This document shows positions 9,637 through 19,800 of a DNA stretch of 64,000 nt, one piece after another. Origin of the DNA: Pseudomonas prosekii. Its GTDB lineage: Bacteria > Pseudomonadota > Gammaproteobacteria > Pseudomonadales > Pseudomonadaceae. The notes beneath the pieces were generated by a model. That model had not been told where the DNA came from, searched no databases, and worked only from the letters and a program-made list of their open reading frames with translations. Where the stretch lies: the NCBI RefSeq assembly GCF_900105155.1, contig NZ_LT629762.1, positions 682,001-746,000 of the forward strand, written 5' to 3'. Made by a program: the position numbers and the translations under genes. The first letter of the stretch is position 1, and each line of letters opens with the position of its first letter.

Positions 9637-10014
9637 GGGAACCTTCCACTATGTAGGGGCAGAAAAAAGGGGCTACATTATGCCGCCGACTGCCTCTCGT
9701 AGCAATGCGCGCCTGTCGCGCAAGCAGTAACAAAATCCCGTTCAAAAAAATTACGCTGCCCTGAAGCCCAATAAAACCGCGGCCTCCAGCGTAGTCAATT
9801 TTTTGGGGACAGCGCTGCCTTGTCCGTAACCTTCCGTAACGCGTGTTGTTTTAGCCACTACATAATCAGCATTTTTGAACGAAAAACCGCTCGATTTTGT
9901 CTTTACCACTACATTTCGTCCAACCCGCGATATAGACAGATCTGCAACTGACAGCCGGCACCCGAGGCCGCTACAATTACCGACTTTGTCGCAACGCTTG
10001 GAGCTCAACCTTCC
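9637..10014. other. Divergent gap-mfd intergenic region with repeated motif
   Basis: These 378 bp separate the divergent gap and mfd genes. Two near-identical 18-bp direct repeats, TTGTTTTAGCCACTACAT (9846-9863) and TTGTCTTTACCACTACAT (9897-9914), match at 15 of 18 positions and lie 51 bp apart. Close to the gap start, ATGTAG (9651-9656) and CTACAT (9673-9678) form an inverted pair. No convincing small gene is present. Confidence 0.55.
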
Positions 10015-13000
10015 GTGCCCGTTCTGCGTCTACCGCTACTCCCTGCTGCGGCAGGTAAACAGCACTGGGGCAACCTGCCCGGTGCCGCCCTCAGCCTGGC
10101 CATCGCCGAGGCTGCCAGCGCTGCCAAGCGCTTTACCCTGCTGCTGACCGCCGACAGCCAAAGTGCCGAACGGCTGGAACAGGAGCTGAGTTTCTTCGCC
10201 CCGGATTTGCCCGTACTGCATTTTCCCGATTGGGAAACCCTGCCCTACGACCTGTTCTCGCCGCATCAGGACATCATTTCCCAGCGCATCGCCAGCCTGT
10301 ATCGGCTGCCCGAACTGACGCATGGCGTACTGGTGGTGCCGATCACCACCGCCCTGCATCGCTTGGCGCCGACCAAGTTCCTGCTCGGCAGCAGCCTGGT
10401 GCTGGACGTCGGGCAGAAGCTCGATGTCGAGCAGATGCGCACGCGCCTTGAGGCCAGTGGCTATCGCTACGTCGACACGGTGTACGAGCACGGCGAATTC
10501 ACTGTGCGCGGCTCGCTGATTGATCTGTTCCCGATGGGCAGCAAACTGCCGTTCCGCATCGATCTGTTCGACGACGAAATCGAAACACTGCGCACCTTCG
10601 ACCCGGACAACCAGCGCTCCATCGACAAAGTCGACACGGTGCGGCTGTTGCCGGCGCGGGAATTCCCGCTGCAAAAGGATGCGGTCACCCGCTTCAAGGC
10701 GCGCTTCCGCGAGCGGTTTGACGTCGATTTCCGCCGTTGCCCGATCTTTCAGGATCTGAGCAGCGGAATTACCCCGGCCGGGATCGAGTACTACCTGCCG
10801 CTATTTTTCGATGAAACCTCGACGCTGTTCGACTACCTGCCGCAAGACACCCAAGTGTTTTCGCTGCCGGGCATCGAGCAAGCTGCCGAGAACTTCTGGA
10901 ACGACGTGCGCAATCGCTACGAAGAGCGCCGCGTCGATCCATCGCGTCCTTTATTGCCGCCAGCCGAGTTGTTCCTGCCGGTGGAAGACTGCTTCGCGCG
11001 CCTGAAAAACTGGCCGCGCGTGGTCGCCAGTCAACAGGACGTCGAAACCGGCGTCGGCCGCGAGCGCTTCCCGGCGCATGCGTTGCCGGACCTGGCCATC
11101 GAAGCCAAGGCGACTCAGCCGTTGGCGGCGCTGGCCGGTTTCCTCAGCGAGTTCCGCGGTCGCGTGCTATTTACCGCCGAATCGGCCGGTCGTCGCGAAG
11201 TGCTGCTGGAACTGCTCGAACGCCTGAAACTGCGACCGAAAACCGTCGACAGCTGGCCGGACTTTGTCGCGAGCAAGGATCGCCTGGCGATCACTATTGC
11301 GCCGCTGGATGAAGGCCTGGTGCTCGATGATCCGGCGCTGGCATTGATCGCCGAAAGCCCGCTGTTCGGGCAACGGGTGATGCAGCGTCGGCGTCGCGAA
11401 AAACGCGCTGACGGCAACAATGACGCGGTGATCAAGAACCTCACCGAACTGCGCGAAGGCGCACCGGTGGTGCACATCGACCACGGTGTCGGCCGTTACC
11501 TCGGCTTGGCCACGCTGGAAATCGACGATCAGGCCGCCGAGTTCCTGATGCTGCAATACGCCGAGGGCGCCAAACTTTACGTGCCCGTGGCCAACCTGCA
11601 TTTGATCGCGCGTTACACCGGCAGCGACGATGCCCTGGCGCCGCTGCACCGGCTCGGCTCCGAAACCTGGCAAAAAGCCAAACGCAAAGCCGCCGAACAG
11701 GTGCGCGACGTCGCCGCCGAATTGCTCGACATTTATGCACGCCGCGCGGCCCGCGAAGGTCATGCGTTTGCTGACCCGAAAGCCGATTACGCGACGTTCA
11801 GCGCCGGGTTCCCGTTCGAGGAAACCCCGGACCAGCAGACCACCATCGACGCCGTGCGCAGCGACATGCTCGCGCCGAAACCGATGGACCGGCTGGTGTG
11901 CGGCGACGTCGGCTTCGGCAAGACCGAAGTGGCCATGCGCGCCGCGTTCATCGCGGTGCATGGCGGTCGCCAAGTGGCGATTCTGGTGCCGACCACCCTG
12001 CTCGCCCAGCAACACTACAACAGCTTCCGCGACCGCTTTGCCGACTGGCCAGTGAGCGTGGAAGTGATGAGCCGTTTCAAGTCGGCCAAAGAAGTGAATG
12101 CGGCGATCGCCGAACTCGCGGAAGGCAAGATCGACATCGTCATCGGCACGCACAAGCTGCTGTCCGACGATGTGAAAATCAAAAATCTCGGGCTGGTGAT
12201 CATCGACGAAGAACACCGTTTTGGTGTGCGTCAAAAGGAACAGCTCAAGGCCCTGCGCAGCGAAGTCGACATTCTTACGCTGACCGCCACGCCGATTCCG
12301 CGCACGCTGAACATGGCGGTTTCGGGCATGCGCGATCTGTCGATTATCGCCACGCCACCGGCGCGGCGTTTGTCGGTGCGCACCTTCGTCATGGAGCAAA
12401 ACAAAAGCACGGTCAAAGAGGCCCTGCTGCGTGAATTGCTGCGCGGCGGTCAGGTTTATTACCTGCACAACGATGTGAAAACCATCGAAAAATGCGCCGC
12501 TGACCTCGCCGAACTGGTGCCGGAAGCGCGGATCGGCATCGGTCATGGGCAGATGCGCGAACGCGAACTCGAACAGGTGATGAGCGACTTCTACCACAAG
12601 CGCTTCAACGTGCTGATCGCCTCGACCATCATCGAGACCGGCATCGACGTGCCGAGCGCCAACACCATCATCATCGAACGCGCCGACAAATTCGGCCTCG
12701 CGCAGCTGCACCAATTGCGTGGCCGCGTCGGTCGCAGTCACCACCAGGCTTACGCGTACCTGCTGACGCCGCCGCGCCAGCAAATCACTTCCGATGCCGA
12801 GAAACGTCTGGAAGCGATCGCCAACACCCAAGACCTCGGCGCCGGTTTTGTCCTCGCGACCAACGACCTGGAAATCCGTGGCGCCGGTGAGCTGCTCGGC
12901 GACGGGCAAAGTGGGCAGATTCAGGCGGTCGGTTTCACCCTGTACATGGAAATGCTCGAACGCGCGGTGAAGTCGATCCGCAAAGGCGAGCAGCCCAACC

Positions 13001-13464
13001 TCGATCAACCGCTGGGCGGTGGCCCGGAAGTCAACTTGCGGGTTCCGGCGCTGATTCCCGAGGATTATCTGCCGGACGTTCACGCCCGACTGATTCTCTA
13101 CAAGCGCATTGCCTCGGCCACCGATGAGGAAGGCCTGAAGGACTTGCAGGTAGAAATGATCGACCGTTTTGGCTTGCTGCCGGAGCCGACCAAGAATCTG
13201 GTGCGCATCACTTTGCTGAAACTGCAGGCCGAACAGCTGGGTATCAAGAAAGTCGATGGCGGCCCACAGGGCGGGCGGATCGAGTTCGCTGCGCAGACAC
13301 CGGTCGACCCGTTGACCCTGATCAAACTGATCCAGAGCCAACCGAAACGCTACAAGTTCGAGGGTGCCACGATGTTCAAGTTCATGGTGCCGATGGAGCG
13401 CCCGGAAGAGCGCTTTAATACTGTTGAGGCGCTGTTCGAGCGCCTTCTCCCGAAAACTGCTTGA
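10015..13464 (+). CDS. mfd: Transcription-repair coupling factor Mfd
   Basis: A 1149-aa DNA translocase that removes RNA polymerase stalled at lesions and recruits UvrA for nucleotide excision repair. Domains in order: UvrB-like N-terminal module (about residues 1-340, with the SPHQDIISQRIASLYRL region), the RNA polymerase-interacting CarD-like domain around residues 480-560 (VHIDHGVGRYLGL), the RecG-like translocase with Walker A GDVGFGKTEVAMRAAF near residue 630 and Walker B IIDEEHRFGVRQ near 730, helicase motif VI in QLRGRVGRSHHQAYAYLL, and the C-terminal regulatory D7 domain. Length is normal for the family. The start is GTG at 10015. csiV follows 10 bp downstream. Confidence 0.97.
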   Translation: MPVLRLPLLPAAAGKQHWGNLPGAALSLAIAEAASAAKRFTLLLTADSQSAERLEQELSFFAPDLPVLHFPDWETLPYDLFSPHQDIISQRIASLYRLPELTHGVLVVPITTALHRLAPTKFLLGSSLVLDVGQKLDVEQMRTRLEASGYRYVDTVYEHGEFTVRGSLIDLFPMGSKLPFRIDLFDDEIETLRTFDPDNQRSIDKVDTVRLLPAREFPLQKDAVTRFKARFRERFDVDFRRCPIFQDLSSGITPAGIEYYLPLFFDETSTLFDYLPQDTQVFSLPGIEQAAENFWNDVRNRYEERRVDPSRPLLPPAELFLPVEDCFARLKNWPRVVASQQDVETGVGRERFPAHALPDLAIEAKATQPLAALAGFLSEFRGRVLFTAESAGRREVLLELLERLKLRPKTVDSWPDFVASKDRLAITIAPLDEGLVLDDPALALIAESPLFGQRVMQRRRREKRADGNNDAVIKNLTELREGAPVVHIDHGVGRYLGLATLEIDDQAAEFLMLQYAEGAKLYVPVANLHLIARYTGSDDALAPLHRLGSETWQKAKRKAAEQVRDVAAELLDIYARRAAREGHAFADPKADYATFSAGFPFEETPDQQTTIDAVRSDMLAPKPMDRLVCGDVGFGKTEVAMRAAFIAVHGGRQVAILVPTTLLAQQHYNSFRDRFADWPVSVEVMSRFKSAKEVNAAIAELAEGKIDIVIGTHKLLSDDVKIKNLGLVIIDEEHRFGVRQKEQLKALRSEVDILTLTATPIPRTLNMAVSGMRDLSIIATPPARRLSVRTFVMEQNKSTVKEALLRELLRGGQVYYLHNDVKTIEKCAADLAELVPEARIGIGHGQMRERELEQVMSDFYHKRFNVLIASTIIETGIDVPSANTIIIERADKFGLAQLHQLRGRVGRSHHQAYAYLLTPPRQQITSDAEKRLEAIANTQDLGAGFVLATNDLEIRGAGELLGDGQSGQIQAVGFTLYMEMLERAVKSIRKGEQPNLDQPLGGGPEVNLRVPALIPEDYLPDVHARLILYKRIASATDEEGLKDLQVEMIDRFGLLPEPTKNLVRITLLKLQAEQLGIKKVDGGPQGGRIEFAAQTPVDPLTLIKLIQSQPKRYKFEGATMFKFMVPMERPEERFNTVEALFERLLPKTA

Positions 13465-13474
13465 AGGACGCCGC

Positions 13475-14044
13475 ATGCGCCTGTTTCGCTCACTGACCTT
13501 GTTGGTTGCACTGGTCGCCACACCCACGGCGTTTGCCGACGACTTGTATCAAGTCGAAATGATTCTGGTCCGGCAAAACGCCGTGCCGGCGATTGTCAGC
13601 CGTGCCGCCCCGGAAGATTGGTCCGGCGGCGCCCAACGCCTGAGCCCGGACAACGTGCGCACGCCGAGCCTGAACGGCGAAGTGGAAAAGCTCACCGCGA
13701 GCAACGATTACACAGTGTTGCTGCACAAGGCCTGGCAACAGACGCTCGGCGAACAACCAAGCAAGATTGCGATCAGCGACGGCGCGGAACAGTTCGGACA
13801 ATTCCCGATCGAGGGCACGCTGAGCCTGAAACTCGGGCGTTTCACCGACGTCGATGCCGATTTCTGGGTCAATCAGATCGACGCCAACGGCCTGGTCACC
13901 GCCAGCGAACGCCTGAAACAGGAAAGCCACACCAAGAACGGCCAGCTGAATTTCCTCGATAACGGCCACCTCGGCCTGCTGATCAAGATCACCTCGTTGA
14001 CCGCCCCGGCACCTCGGCCAGTCCCCGATGAAATTCCGGACTGA
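13475..14044 (+). CDS. CsiV-like periplasmic protein
   Basis: A 189-aa exported protein with an N-terminal signal peptide (MRLFRSLTLLVALVATPTAFA, cleavage probably after FA at residue 21). The mature protein starts DDLYQVEMILVRQ and resembles the CsiV family; in Vibrio cholerae, CsiV is a periplasmic activator of peptidoglycan synthesis by PBP1A through LpoA. Its role in Pseudomonas is not established, and the family name is assigned from overall appearance and from the conserved position after mfd. The ATG at 13475 is preceded by GAAGGA and lies just after mfd, suggesting one operon. Confidence 0.78.
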   Translation: MRLFRSLTLLVALVATPTAFADDLYQVEMILVRQNAVPAIVSRAAPEDWSGGAQRLSPDNVRTPSLNGEVEKLTASNDYTVLLHKAWQQTLGEQPSKIAISDGAEQFGQFPIEGTLSLKLGRFTDVDADFWVNQIDANGLVTASERLKQESHTKNGQLNFLDNGHLGLLIKITSLTAPAPRPVPDEIPD

Positions 14045-14055
14045 TTGACTTCTTT

Positions 14056-16749
14056 ATGGCCGCGACCCTGAGCAAACCCCTGGCACCTTCCTGGGTCAGC
14101 CGATTCAAGGAGCAGAGCCTGGAGCGTGGCCGCCGCTACGCTTTGGAAAATCGCGTCAGGATCGTCGAGGCCGGCGACGCGACCATCGTCGCCGCGTGTG
14201 AAGGCTCGGGCGGCAACGTCTACCGTCAGACCATTCGCTTGCGCGAGTCAGCCAAAGCCACATTGCTGATGGTCGACGCGACGTGCTCGTGCCCGGTGCG
14301 CACTAACTGCAAACACTGCGCGGCGGTGCTGCTCAAAGTGCAGGAAACCCTCGCCTACCCCGCCGCCGCGCAAGACGCCGAACTGCTGGAAAAACTCCAG
14401 GCGGTTCTGGAAAACCGCAGCCCGAAAGCGCCGCCGCAAGTGCTGGTGGAAAACGTGCAACCGCTACCGCGCCTGTGGCTGGCGAGCATCGAGTTCAGCG
14501 CGTTCGAGCCGCGCAACGGCAAGATGCAGCGCTACATCCAGCATCGCGCGGCGCTGTCGTTCAGTTATCTGGATGAATACGTGTCCGGGCAGAAGAATGC
14601 CGACGTGCTGATTCGCCAGGAAACCCAGACCTTACGGATAAAACGCCAGCCGGAAGTCGAACAGGCCTACCGGGAACAGCTGCGAATTCTCGGCTTCAAG
14701 ATCGCCACCCGGCAGAGCAAAGCCCTGCCGGAAAGCGCTGGCGAATTGTTCGAGATGGTCAACGACAGTGCCTGGCTGACCTTTACCCTCAATGACTTGC
14801 CGAAGCTGCGCAGCCAGGGTTGGGAACTGCAGATCGACGAGGATTTCGGTTTCGACCTGACCGCGGTGGACGACTGGTACGCCACCGTCGAACAAGCGCC
14901 GGAGCGCGACTGGTTTGATTTGGAACTGGGCATCATCGTCAACGGCGAGCGCCTGAGCCTGCTGCCGATCCTGTTGAACCTGATGCGCTCGCACACCGAA
15001 ATCCTCAACCCGGAACGTCTTGCCCGGCGTCGCGACGACGAGCTGATTCTGGTGAACATCCCCAATCGGCCGAATTCCGAGTACGGCCCGCTGCAAGTCG
15101 CCCTGCCCTTCGGTCGCTTGAAACCAGTGCTGGCGACGCTCGGCGAGTTCTATCTGCAAGGCCCGGGCGAAACCACGCTACGCCTGAGCAAGGCCGACGC
15201 GATACGCCTGAACCCGCTCGAAGGCATGCCGCTGTTGTGGGAAGGTGGCGAGCAGATTCGCACCTTTGCCCAGCGCCTGCGCGACATCAAGGACTTCACC
15301 TCGACCGCTCCGCAAGGCTTGAACGCAACGTTGCGGCCCTATCAGCTCGAAGGTTTGAGCTGGATGCAGTCGCTGCGGCAACTGGAAGTCGGCGGGATTC
15401 TGGCGGACGACATGGGTTTGGGAAAAACCCTACAGACCCTGGCGCATATTCTCAGCGAGAAAATCGCCGGGCGGCTCGATCGGCCGAGCATGGTGGTGAT
15501 GCCGACCAGCCTGATCCCCAACTGGCTCGATGAAGCAGCGCACTTTACGCCGCAGCTCAAAGTACTGGCGTTGTACGGCGCCACGCGCAAAAAGCATTTC
15601 GACAATCTGGCCGATTACGACCTGATCCTCACAACCTATGCGCTGCTGCCCAAGGACGTCGAAACCCTCGCCGCCGTGCCGCTGCACGTGTTGGTGCTGG
15701 ATGAAGCGCAGTACATCAAGAATCCCAACAGCAAGGCTGCCCAGGCTGCTCGCGAGCTGAACGCGCGGCAGCGTTTGTGCCTGAGCGGCACACCGCTGGA
15801 AAACCACTTGGGCGAGCTGTGGTCGCTGTTCCACTTCCTGCTGCCCGGCTGGCTCGGCGATGTGAAAAGCTTCAACCGCGATTACCGCGTGCCGATCGAA
15901 AAGCGCGGCAGCGAAGTGCGGCTGCAGCACCTCAACGGTCGGATCAAACCGTTTTTGCTGCGCAGGACCAAAGAACAAGTCGCGACGGAATTGCCACCCA
16001 AAACCGAGATCATCCACTGGGTCGACCTCAACGAAGCCCAGCGCGACGTGTACGAAACCATGCGCCTGGCGATGGACAAGAAAGTCCGCGACGAGATCAC
16101 CCGCAAAGGCGTGGCCCGCAGCCAGATCATCATTCTGGAAGCGCTGCTGAAGTTGCGGCAGGTGTGTTGCGATTTGCGTCTGGTCAACGACGCCGTGCTG
16201 CCGGTGCGCGGTGGCACGTCAGGCAAGCTCGACAGCTTGATGGAAATGCTCGAAGAACTGTTCGCAGAAGGACGGCGGATTCTGCTGTTCTCGCAGTTCA
16301 CTTCGATGCTGGCGTTGATCGAAGAAGAGCTGAAAAAGCGTGGTGTCGAATACGCGATTCTGACCGGACAAACCCGTGACCGCCGCGCGCCGGTCAAGGA
16401 CTTCCAGAGCGGCAAGCGGCAGATTTTTCTGATCAGTTTGAAGGCGGGTGGCGTCGGCCTGAACCTGACCGAAGCAGACACGGTGATCCATTACGATCCG
16501 TGGTGGAACCCAGCGACAGAGAATCAGGCGACTGACCGCGCGTATCGCATTGGCCAGGAAAAACCGGTGTTCGTTTACAAGCTGATCGCGCGTGGCACCG
16601 TCGAAGAAAAGATTCAGCACCTGCAAAAGGAAAAGTCCGACCTCGCGGCGGGCGTGCTGGATGGACGTTCGGCGGGCGACTGGAAACTGCAGAGCGATGA
16701 TATTGAAGCGCTGTTTGCGCCGTTGCCGGACAAGCTGGAGAAGCGTTGA
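14056..16749 (+). CDS. SNF2-family ATP-dependent helicase with SWIM zinc finger (897 aa)
   Basis: A Swi2/Snf2-type double-stranded DNA translocase. The N-terminus carries a SWIM zinc finger (CSCPVRTNCKHCA, about residues 76-89). The ATPase core follows: LRPYQLEGLSWMQ (Q-like motif), Walker A ILADDMGLGKT near residue 447, DEAQ box VLDEAQYIKN near 550, SGTPLENHLGELWS, and the C-terminal lobe with LFSQFTSMLALIEEEL and YDPWWNPATENQATDRAYRIGQ. These proteins are thought to act in DNA repair or transcription remodelling, but no precise role is known to me. It follows the csiV-like gene by 11 bp. A longer paralogue lies immediately downstream in the opposite direction. Confidence 0.9.
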   Translation: MAATLSKPLAPSWVSRFKEQSLERGRRYALENRVRIVEAGDATIVAACEGSGGNVYRQTIRLRESAKATLLMVDATCSCPVRTNCKHCAAVLLKVQETLAYPAAAQDAELLEKLQAVLENRSPKAPPQVLVENVQPLPRLWLASIEFSAFEPRNGKMQRYIQHRAALSFSYLDEYVSGQKNADVLIRQETQTLRIKRQPEVEQAYREQLRILGFKIATRQSKALPESAGELFEMVNDSAWLTFTLNDLPKLRSQGWELQIDEDFGFDLTAVDDWYATVEQAPERDWFDLELGIIVNGERLSLLPILLNLMRSHTEILNPERLARRRDDELILVNIPNRPNSEYGPLQVALPFGRLKPVLATLGEFYLQGPGETTLRLSKADAIRLNPLEGMPLLWEGGEQIRTFAQRLRDIKDFTSTAPQGLNATLRPYQLEGLSWMQSLRQLEVGGILADDMGLGKTLQTLAHILSEKIAGRLDRPSMVVMPTSLIPNWLDEAAHFTPQLKVLALYGATRKKHFDNLADYDLILTTYALLPKDVETLAAVPLHVLVLDEAQYIKNPNSKAAQAARELNARQRLCLSGTPLENHLGELWSLFHFLLPGWLGDVKSFNRDYRVPIEKRGSEVRLQHLNGRIKPFLLRRTKEQVATELPPKTEIIHWVDLNEAQRDVYETMRLAMDKKVRDEITRKGVARSQIIILEALLKLRQVCCDLRLVNDAVLPVRGGTSGKLDSLMEMLEELFAEGRRILLFSQFTSMLALIEEELKKRGVEYAILTGQTRDRRAPVKDFQSGKRQIFLISLKAGGVGLNLTEADTVIHYDPWWNPATENQATDRAYRIGQEKPVFVYKLIARGTVEEKIQHLQKEKSDLAAGVLDGRSAGDWKLQSDDIEALFAPLPDKLEKR

Positions 16750-16771
16750 GATTTGCGGCGCGGGGGAGATT

Positions 16772-16857
16772 GCCTTCGCGGGCAAGCCTCGCTCCTACAG
16801 GCCATGTGCGGTTTCAAAATTGGCGCATACCCTGTAGGAGCAAGGCTTGCCCGCGAA
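16772..16857. repeat. REP doublet between the convergent helicase genes
   Basis: Inverted arms at about 16772-16802 and 16831-16857 with core CAAGCCTCGCTCCTACAG and its complement. It sits in the 132-bp gap between two convergent paralogous genes and could act as their shared terminator, since no T-tailed hairpin is visible there. Confidence 0.88.
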
Positions 16858-16881
16858 CAGGCCATCACTGAAATAACCCAG

Positions 16882-19800
16882 TCAACTTTTGGCAACCGGC
16901 AACGGCGCAAACAACGCCTCGATATCACCCTGCTCCAACTTCCAGCCTCCCGTCGTCCCGCCCTCGAGCACCGCGCCGGCCAGTGCAGCTTTCTCCTGCT
17001 GCAGCGCCTGAATTTTCTCTTCCACGGTGCCGCGCGCGATCAGCTTATAGACGAACACCGGTTTGTTCTGCCCGATCCGATAGGCGCGGTCGGTGGCCTG
17101 ATTCTCCACCGCCGGATTCCACCACGGGTCGAAATGGATCACCGTGTCCGCCGCCGTCAGGTTCAAACCGGTACCGCCCGCCTTCAGACTGATCAGAAAC
17201 AGCGGCACGTTACCGCTCTGGAAATCCTTCACCGGCGTGCGCCGATCGCTGGTATCGCCGGTCAACAATGAATAGCCGATAGCGCGTTGCTGCAGCTCTT
17301 CCTCGATCAATGCGAGCATCGAAGTGAACTGCGAAAACAGCAGAATCTTGCGACCCTCGCTGAGCAGCTCTTCGAGCATTTCCATCAAACTGACGAGTTT
17401 TCCGCTGCCGGAACGCAGGGCTTTGGCGCTCAGCGGTGCCTTGATCAAGCGCAGATCACAGCAGACCTGACGCAACTTCAGCAGCGCATCGAGGATGATG
17501 ATCTGGCCGCGCCCGACGCCGCTGCGGGCGATTTCGTCGCGAACCTTTTTATCCATCGCCACGCGCACGGTTTCATAGACATCGCGTTGGCCGTCACTGA
17601 GATCGACCCAATGCACAATCTCGGTTTTCGACGGCAATTCGGTGGCGACCTGGTCTTTTTTGCGGCGCAACAGAAACGGTTTGATTCGCGCTGTCAGGTG
17701 CTGCATCTGCTGGCTATTGCCGTGTTTCTCGATCGGCGTGCGGTAGTCGCGAGTGAAGGTTTTACTGTCGCCCAGCCAGCCGGGCAGCAAGAAGTGAAAC
17801 TGCGACCACAACTCGCCGAGGTGATTCTCCAGCGGCGTGCCGGACAGGCACAAACGCTGGCTCGCTTGCAGATCAAGGGCAGCCTGTGCGGCTTTGCTCA
17901 GCGGGTTCTTGATGTTCTGCGCTTCGTCGAGGATCAGCACGCTCCAGACCTGCGTTTGCAGAATCTCCAAATCGCGCGGCAGCAGCGCGTAGGTGGTCAA
18001 TACCAGATCGTATTCGGCGAGGTGATCGAAGTCTTTTTGCCGCGCCGCGCCGTGCAGCGCCAAGACTTTCAACTGTGGGGTAAAACGCTGCGCCTCATCG
18101 AGCCAGTTGGGGATCAGACTGGTCGGCATGACCGCCAGCGCCGGGCGATCCAGGCGACCGGCATGCTTCTCGGTGAGCAGGTGCGCGAGGGTCTGCAGGG
18201 TTTTGCCCAGCCCCATGTCGTCGCCCAGAATGCCGCCGACTTCGAGCTCGCGCAGGGTTTGCATCCAGTTCAGCCCTTCGAGCTGATACGGGCGCAACGT
18301 CGCGTTGAGCCCGGCGGGCGCCGGTACGTGCGCATGGGTCGATTGACGTAACTTCTGTGCAAAGCTGCGCAGCCGCTCACCGCCCTGCCACACCAGCGGC
18401 AACCCTTCGAGCCCGCTGAGGCGCGCCGCATCCGGCGCGGTCAGACGCAATGAATCGCCGTCGTGCGAACCCAGGTACAACTCGCCGAGCGTGGCCATCA
18501 GCGGTTTGATTCGGCCGTAAGGCAACGCAACTTTGCTCAGCGACTTGGCGCCGAAGCCGACACCGCCCAGCTCAATCAACAGCTGTTCGTCATCGTTGCG
18601 CTTGGCCAGGCTCGCGGGGTCGAGCAGTTGCGGCTGACGACGGATCAGTTGCAGCAAAATGGGTAACAGGCTGTGCCGCTCGCCGTTGACGACGATGCCC
18701 AGTTGCAGATCAAACCACTGATGCCCGGCCTCTTCCTCGACCTCGGCGTACCAATCGTCCACTGCCTGCAGATTGAAGTCGAAGCCATCGGCGATATCGA
18801 TCAGCCAGTTTTTCGCGCGCAACAGCGGCAGCCCGTCCTGGACGAACGTCAGCCATGCCGAATCATCCGGTAACGCAAACATTTCACCGGGACGGTCCAG
18901 GTTGCTTTTGCGCGTAGCCTTTTTGAAACCGTATTTCTGCAAGGCGCTGCGCAGCACTTTTTCTACCGCAGGTTTGCGCTGGATGCGCTGGGTTTCCGTG
19001 CCCGCGAGCACCAGCACTTCGGGGTTTCGGTCCGACGCCGGGTGGCCGTTGTAGGTGAACGCCAACGCGGCGCGGTGTTCGGGCTCATGCTGCCAACGCA
19101 CGTAGCGTTTGCCGCTGGCGAGGGTCAGGTGAGGTTGAGGAAATACGTCATCGATGACGCGTTCGGTCAGCGCGTGCGGTGGCGTCACAAACTGCGAAAC
19201 GGCGTTGAGTCGGTGGCTGAATTGCATCGCCTGAAGCGCCGGAATGTCCGGGGCCAACGACAAGTGGCAGGCGAGTTTTTCGTCCATTTCGTTGCGCAGC
19301 GGCCCGACTTGCAGCCGCTCGCGATCCAGATAATACAAAGGCTCCAGCGCCAGAATGGTCTCCGCCGGCGCCTCTTCGCTGCTCCACTGCGCACGGAAAC
19401 TGCCGTCGGATTGTTCCGCCCAGGCGAACTGGCCAGTGCGCGGCTGCCCCGGAGACAAGACCTGCAGTTGTTCGACATCAAAAAACAGTCGCGAGGTACG
19501 CAGACACAGCTCCAGCAGCTCTGCACCACTGCTGCCCTGTAACGGATAGCCGTCGTAATGGGCGTGATGGGAGTGAACGGCAACCACCAATCGGGCGATT
19601 CGCAGGTCGAGTTCGGTCAAGTAGCCAGGCTGACGCAGCAACAGATCGGACAGCGAATACAACGCGGTGATGTCTTGCATCACACCGCTTTTGAGTTGAC
19701 GAACCCGGAACACCTGGAGGGTGAATTTGCCGGCGACTTTTGTCGGTCTGAGCTTGTAAACCAGGCGCGTGCCAGTGTTTTGCGAGGGTTCATCAGTGGT

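Noticed and set aside
9751..10008. 85-aa minus-strand frame in the gap-mfd gap
   Set aside because: It has no ribosome site or recognisable domain and runs over the promoter region and the direct repeats.
11167..13527. 786-codon minus-strand frame opposite mfd
   Set aside because: Same reason: shadow of mfd with no domain.
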